64,000 bases of DNA, from positions 124,001 to 188,000 of the forward strand of contig WBMQ01000002.1 in NCBI GenBank assembly GCA_016630905.1. Reading direction: 5' to 3'. This DNA comes from Capillidium heterosporum (Eukaryota > Entomophthoromycota > Entomophthoromycetes > Entomophthorales > Capillidiaceae). Below the pieces are notes generated by a model. That model was given only the letters and a program-made list of their open reading frames with translations, did not search any database and had not been told where the DNA came from. The translations under genes were made by a program, and so were the position numbers. Positions 59,986 through 64,000 of this stretch are shown in pieces (position 1 is the stretch's first letter; each line of letters starts with the position of its first letter).

Positions 59986-62000
59986 TAGTGATGCGTCCAA
60001 TTTAATAAATATATATTCTTTATTTTGAATTTTTTCGAAATATTTATATATAATATGCTTAAAAATTGTCTTTGGTGATAAATAATGAGAACTTTGGGCT
60101 ATCCTACATATTCCCACATTATAGGAAGGTTAGATAGGTTCTACGATGCTCTGTAAAGGTTGCAGATAGAACTTAGTGATTAACAAGATTGGCGATCAAG
60201 GTAGGTTGAAAGGTGAACATGTAGTATCGACTTAGGATAATTTGCGTATTCAAGATCCATCGACTTCAATTTTAGTCACCTACCAAACCTAAGGTAGATC
60301 TTACCACATTAACTACCAAATTTAGGTGACATAGTTACTTACTATTTAGACGGTATGTAAGATATCCAAGTTTTTACATTAGTTACCGATAATTCGTAAG
60401 TGATATGACCTACTGCTTTAAAGTGTCTATTTTTTAGCAGCAGTTTTGAGTTAAATGATTTAGGGTTCGGGTCGCTTCAAAAAGTTCGAGCTATAACTTC
60501 CTGTGTAATGCTAAACCTGCTATTTGATCTGAAATTCAAGGCAATTGATATATATTGAACGATTTAGGCCATATTTCGAAACCTTTATATATCAAACCAA
60601 GCCAATATCTAGTATTTCAATAAAGTTTTTTGATCTTATTCACCTGCCAGTAAAATTTTATTGAGCTAGGATATATAATCCTAATGGATGTAAATTTGTT
60701 GAAATTACCAACCTAAAAGTTAGAAAAGCTGCTTAATCTCAGTAGGTAATTTTATTTTAGAGCTTTGAGGCTAACTATTCAATTTAGGGTAACTAAATCG
60801 GTAGAAGTTTTGTATAAGTAGATGATGATGGAATCAGCTTTTCAATAAACTTTAATTCAAATAAACAACCTTCCAGTACGAATGTAAACATCAACCACTA
60901 TGTAAGTCAAAACAATTTCCTTTGTGTTAAGTTTCACTTTTCTGGCCCGGATCACGCCAATTTACTCCCAAATTCAGAAGGATGTGTAAAAGGGATTCTG
61001 TGCTATCAAATTAAAAAAGATAAATAACTGTACTTTTAATGGCACTTAGATGACAACTAAATCAATAAGAATTGTGTGATGTATTTGATATGTAAAGATT
61101 TTGATAACTTTTATATCTATTGTGAATTCTCTGGATTTAAGTTGAACAAGTTTGGCTACAATAAAATTTTTACCTACTCTACATCCCTTTATATATAATC
61201 TTACTTGGCAATAGGTGGTAGTGATAGTATCGAATTTAAACACTTTAAAAGGTATTTTTGACTTCTAAATGCTGTAAGAGAAATATATTCAACTTATTTT
61301 TTATATTTCATAAGCTCAAATATAAAGGTACCACCTCTGGTAAAGTTCTCAATACCAATTGTGTATTTTGTAACTTGGCGAACTTGTGTGAATTTAAAGG
61401 GAAAGAGAGAGGTGTAATAGCAAGATTTATATCAACTGTATAATAAATCAGTAATTTTGGCTTTCTTTATGATCATCAAGCTGTTCTATAGACATTTATG
61501 ATTATAAGCTTAAGAGATAGGTTGCAAATTCAATCTAGTTGGTTGATAGCTTAATTAACCATTTCAATCTCTTTGATCAGTTACAAGTTAATGGGAAAAT
61601 TATAAATGTAGTACAGGTATTAATATAGGTTAAACTTTAGTCTAAATAATTTTTTATTTATATGATGATGCCTTGACCTTTTCAACTTAAAAATATATAG
61701 AACATCGTTAGATATAACTTACATATCCATCCTTTCAAAAGCTCTTGGCTATTGTTGTATCCAAACTCTAGTCCAAGTTTTCTAAATCAAATTCAGACTA
61801 GCAACTAATCTCAAAAATGTGTTACTCACCGATTCTTGATGGACGAAATAACATTTAAAAGGCATACGTTCACTCCCAGACTTGTAACCAACATTCATAA
61901 AAGAAAGGTTAGATTTAATATTACATTTGTATATATATAGGTAAACTATAATGTATAAAGCGAAAGACTCGAATTTTCAATAAAAAATCAACTAACCGAC
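59986..62000. other. Long intergenic stretch, nothing recognised
   Basis: About 2 kb of AT-rich sequence. An imperfect inverted repeat lies at 60275-60330 (GTCACCTA ... TAGGTGAC). TATA-like TATATATAG near 61931 precedes the relic at 62001. Short frames at 61046-61443 have no signature. Confidence 0.45.
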
Positions 62001-62230
62001 ATGCACTTCCTATTATTTATATCATTATCTTTAGCCTAATGGCTTTAGTTCTCAACACATTGCCTTCAGGTCTAGCCAACTGTTTGCTCGGGAAAAACTT
62101 TAGGTGTTCAATATGAATAACTTCCTAATACACTACATCTGTATCTCAGAGTGGATGGAAAAGTCTTGCAAGCCTGGTACCGTATGCTCCCAAAGAGATA
62201 TCTCAATTGTATGCACCCTACCCAATTAAA
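62001..62230 (+). pseudogene. Dead small secreted CBM19-like gene
   Basis: Relic of the same small secreted family. A TATA box about 65 bp upstream and an ATG at 62001 open a signal-peptide-like start (MHFLLFISLSLA) that hits TAA at once. The second half of the module survives in another frame at about 62115-62230: IHYICISEWMEKSCKPGTVC and SQRDISIVCTLPN, aligning with YICQNSQWRLKTC...VKCVLPE of the gene at 59758 and VHGKWVSSSC...SIYC of the chitinase. The first cysteines are lost. Confidence 0.7.
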
Positions 62231-63717
62231 AGTTGAATTGAAGAGACTATGGTGATAAAACTATCTACATAAATCCTATTTGAATTTGTTGTAAATTTGG
62301 ATCAAATACACGATTTTTTAGATATTCACCTATAATGCAGGTATACTATTCCATTTTTCAACGTCTGACAGCCATACCGAAAGAAACTAACGAAGCTAAT
62401 GATTCTCCCTAGAGCCCAAATCTAATGACAAATAAAGCTTGAGAGTCAATGAAGATTTCAAGATGGAAGATAGCTTCAATAATGAGGTCTGTAGGGCTGA
62501 AATACAACAATTTCGACATTTTGATGTCATCACATTCAACTAAAGAAAATTACTAGTTATCAAAACAGTTTCAGCTATAAAATATCTTTCCCTTGTTGAT
62601 TGGATTCGATAACGAGTTACAATGCGAAGAATCTTTGAGCTAGAGAGACCTACCAAGATAATTCTATTCCTGCATTTTCTACAAATAATTCACCATAAAC
62701 AAGCACTTTTGCCTTTTACTATCACCATGCTATCGAATCGGCCCGCTCTTAGTGATAGAATTTAAGAGCAAAACCACAAACTAAACCAATTAAAATTTAC
62801 AGATAAAGCTGAGCTACAAATTCTTGTATTGAGCTGCTATTTAGAGATTTGTAGAAGGTATATATCGAATTTCGTTGTGTAAATTACACCACCATTTGTA
62901 TATCAACTATATAAAATCGGCACAAACTAATAAATTTAGAGATCCAGCTACAAAGTCCAGTTTCCAACTTTTTATAATTAAATTTAGCCGCAGCACGCTT
63001 ACTAAAACGTATCCCATAGGAATCCTTGCACCAACTGAAAGTCCCAAACCTATAGGAACTTTAAATGTAGGCTGCAAAATAAGTACCACATGGCAATTCT
63101 ACTGTAAGCTTCAGCCCTCAACATAAAATTGACGTCTTGGACCATGTGATCCAAGCCTAGGTACTTTTTTATATAAAAATGTCCATAAATGGCTAGCATT
63201 GAGTTACATCTTCATAAAAGCATTGAAAACCTGTAGAATTAGTTAGATATAGCCTCAAAGTCAGAAAATATATGGCACATGTACTCAAATAAATTTGAAC
63301 TTTACCATTGTAGATTTAGATATACTTGATTGCAACTCCACAGCTGTCTTTTAGCGATGTTTCTAAAGATGCAGAAATCTAATATAGGGAATTGTCCTTC
63401 ATATAGATACTCTACGCTCTTGATTTGAACTATCAGTCCAATTCACTTCAAGCTCATCTAAGCTTATCAAACCATTAATTTGAAACCAAGTAGACCAATT
63501 TGCCCGACAATAATAAAGGTGCTTACTAAGTAAGGAAGTCTACATCCATCAAATACCAAAATATGCAAGCATTTCAAAAGTTTAAGTTGGATTACGAGAT
63601 CAACCGAACAAATTAATTAGATATACGAGGGATAAAAAATGCTTGGATATATAAAATGGTATAAATACCTTGTGCGTACAACTACTTTCTGAAATATAAA
63701 AAAGACTATTCATCGAT
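62231..63717. other. Long intergenic stretch, nothing recognised
   Basis: About 1.5 kb. Overlapping frames on both strands at 62875-63126 cannot both be real and show no family signature. A TATA box at 63648-63656 belongs to the next gene. Confidence 0.45.
63648..63656 (+). promoter_or_regulatory. TATA box of second small CBM19 gene
   Basis: TATATAAAA about 62 bp before the ATG at 63718. Confidence 0.6.
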
Positions 63718-63939
63718 ATGCAGTTCAAAACCTTATCTATCGTCCTCCTCTCCACCTTTTCAACTTTAACTCAAAGTTCATCTGTTGAAAACAAAAACTT
63801 ATGCACTGAGAATGCCTATCGATGCGCTAAGGCCAATGGTTCTGGCTTCGAACGTTGTACTTACGGCGAGTGGGTCACAGCCAGTTGTCCCCAAGGTTCC
63901 ACCTGCCAGCAACGTGGTACTGGCGTCGACTGTGCTTAA
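63718..63939 (+). CDS. Small secreted CBM19 chitin-binding protein
   Basis: A 73-aa secreted protein. Signal peptide MQFKTLSIVLLSTFSTLTQS, then a single six-cysteine CBM19-type module: CTENAYRCAKANGSGFERC, YGEWVTASCPQGSTC, GTGVDC. It is very close to the terminal module of the chitinase (CTEGAYQC...GYNQCVHGKWVSSSC), closer than the gene at 59758. It may be a module that was duplicated away from a chitinase, or the source of one. No catalytic domain, no introns. Probably binds chitin outside the cell. Confidence 0.85.
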   Translation: MQFKTLSIVLLSTFSTLTQSSSVENKNLCTENAYRCAKANGSGFERCTYGEWVTASCPQGSTCQQRGTGVDCA

Positions 63940-64000
63940 ATTTCATTAAACCTCAATTGGCATCGATACTTTTAGTCAAAGTAAATTTTTGCTTTATACA

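Noticed and set aside
62875-63126. Overlapping frames on both strands
   Set aside because: Mutually exclusive, no signature, ordinary composition.

Overview
The window is eukaryotic and fungal. Housekeeping genes carry many short introns (about 41-85 nt, GTRNGT...YAG), and there are Zn(II)2Cys6 regulators, a secreted GH18 chitinase and chitin-binding modules. The intron-dense genes, a kaptin homologue and a small serine palmitoyltransferase subunit fit an early-diverging (zygomycete-grade) fungus. A Conidiobolus-like organism is my guess and is not proven here. The intact genes read with the standard code.

Layout. 1-3.4 kb: two dead genes (a monocarboxylate-type MFS transporter and a methylglutaconyl-CoA hydratase-like gene). 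4-15 kb: intact housekeeping genes for proteasome ATPase Rpt1, kaptin, a PPR-like protein, an FHA protein and a NIPA-type transporter. 15-20 kb: mostly relics, including a clear dead copy of mitochondrial EF-Tu and a BTB-like fragment. 20.3-27.7 kb: a dense block with the proteasome assembly chaperone PAC2, VPS33 and UTP21. 28-29.2 kb: a terminal-inverted-repeat (TIR) element. 29.8-43.8 kb: a minus-strand tandem array of five paralogous intronless Zn2Cys6 regulators with a period of about 3 kb. The three middle copies are intact and the two outer ones are decayed. 44.6-46 kb: a chitinase. 48.5-55.2 kb: a small Ser/Arg/Asn-rich protein, a Bmt2-like rRNA methyltransferase, the SPT small subunit, LSm6 and a glutathione S-transferase. 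55.8-57.6 kb: a sixth, dead Zn2Cys6 copy on the plus strand. 57.8-59.3 kb: two more copies of the TIR element facing each other. 59.7-64 kb: two small secreted CBM19-like proteins and one dead relative.

How it fits together. The conserved genes are unrelated cell-maintenance functions: protein degradation (RPT1, PAC2), vacuolar fusion (VPS33), ribosome synthesis (UTP21, BMT2), mRNA decay and splicing (LSM6), sphingolipid synthesis (ssSPT) and nutrient signalling (kaptin). The accessory part is a birth-and-death landscape. Transcription-factor copies share 5' and 3' flanks as well as coding sequence. The chitin-binding genes share a TATA box at a fixed distance. A transposon family with TIRs is scattered between them. 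I did not find tRNA, rRNA or CRISPR loci. All exon borders were worked out by eye from splice signals, reading frame and remembered family sequences; no search was run.
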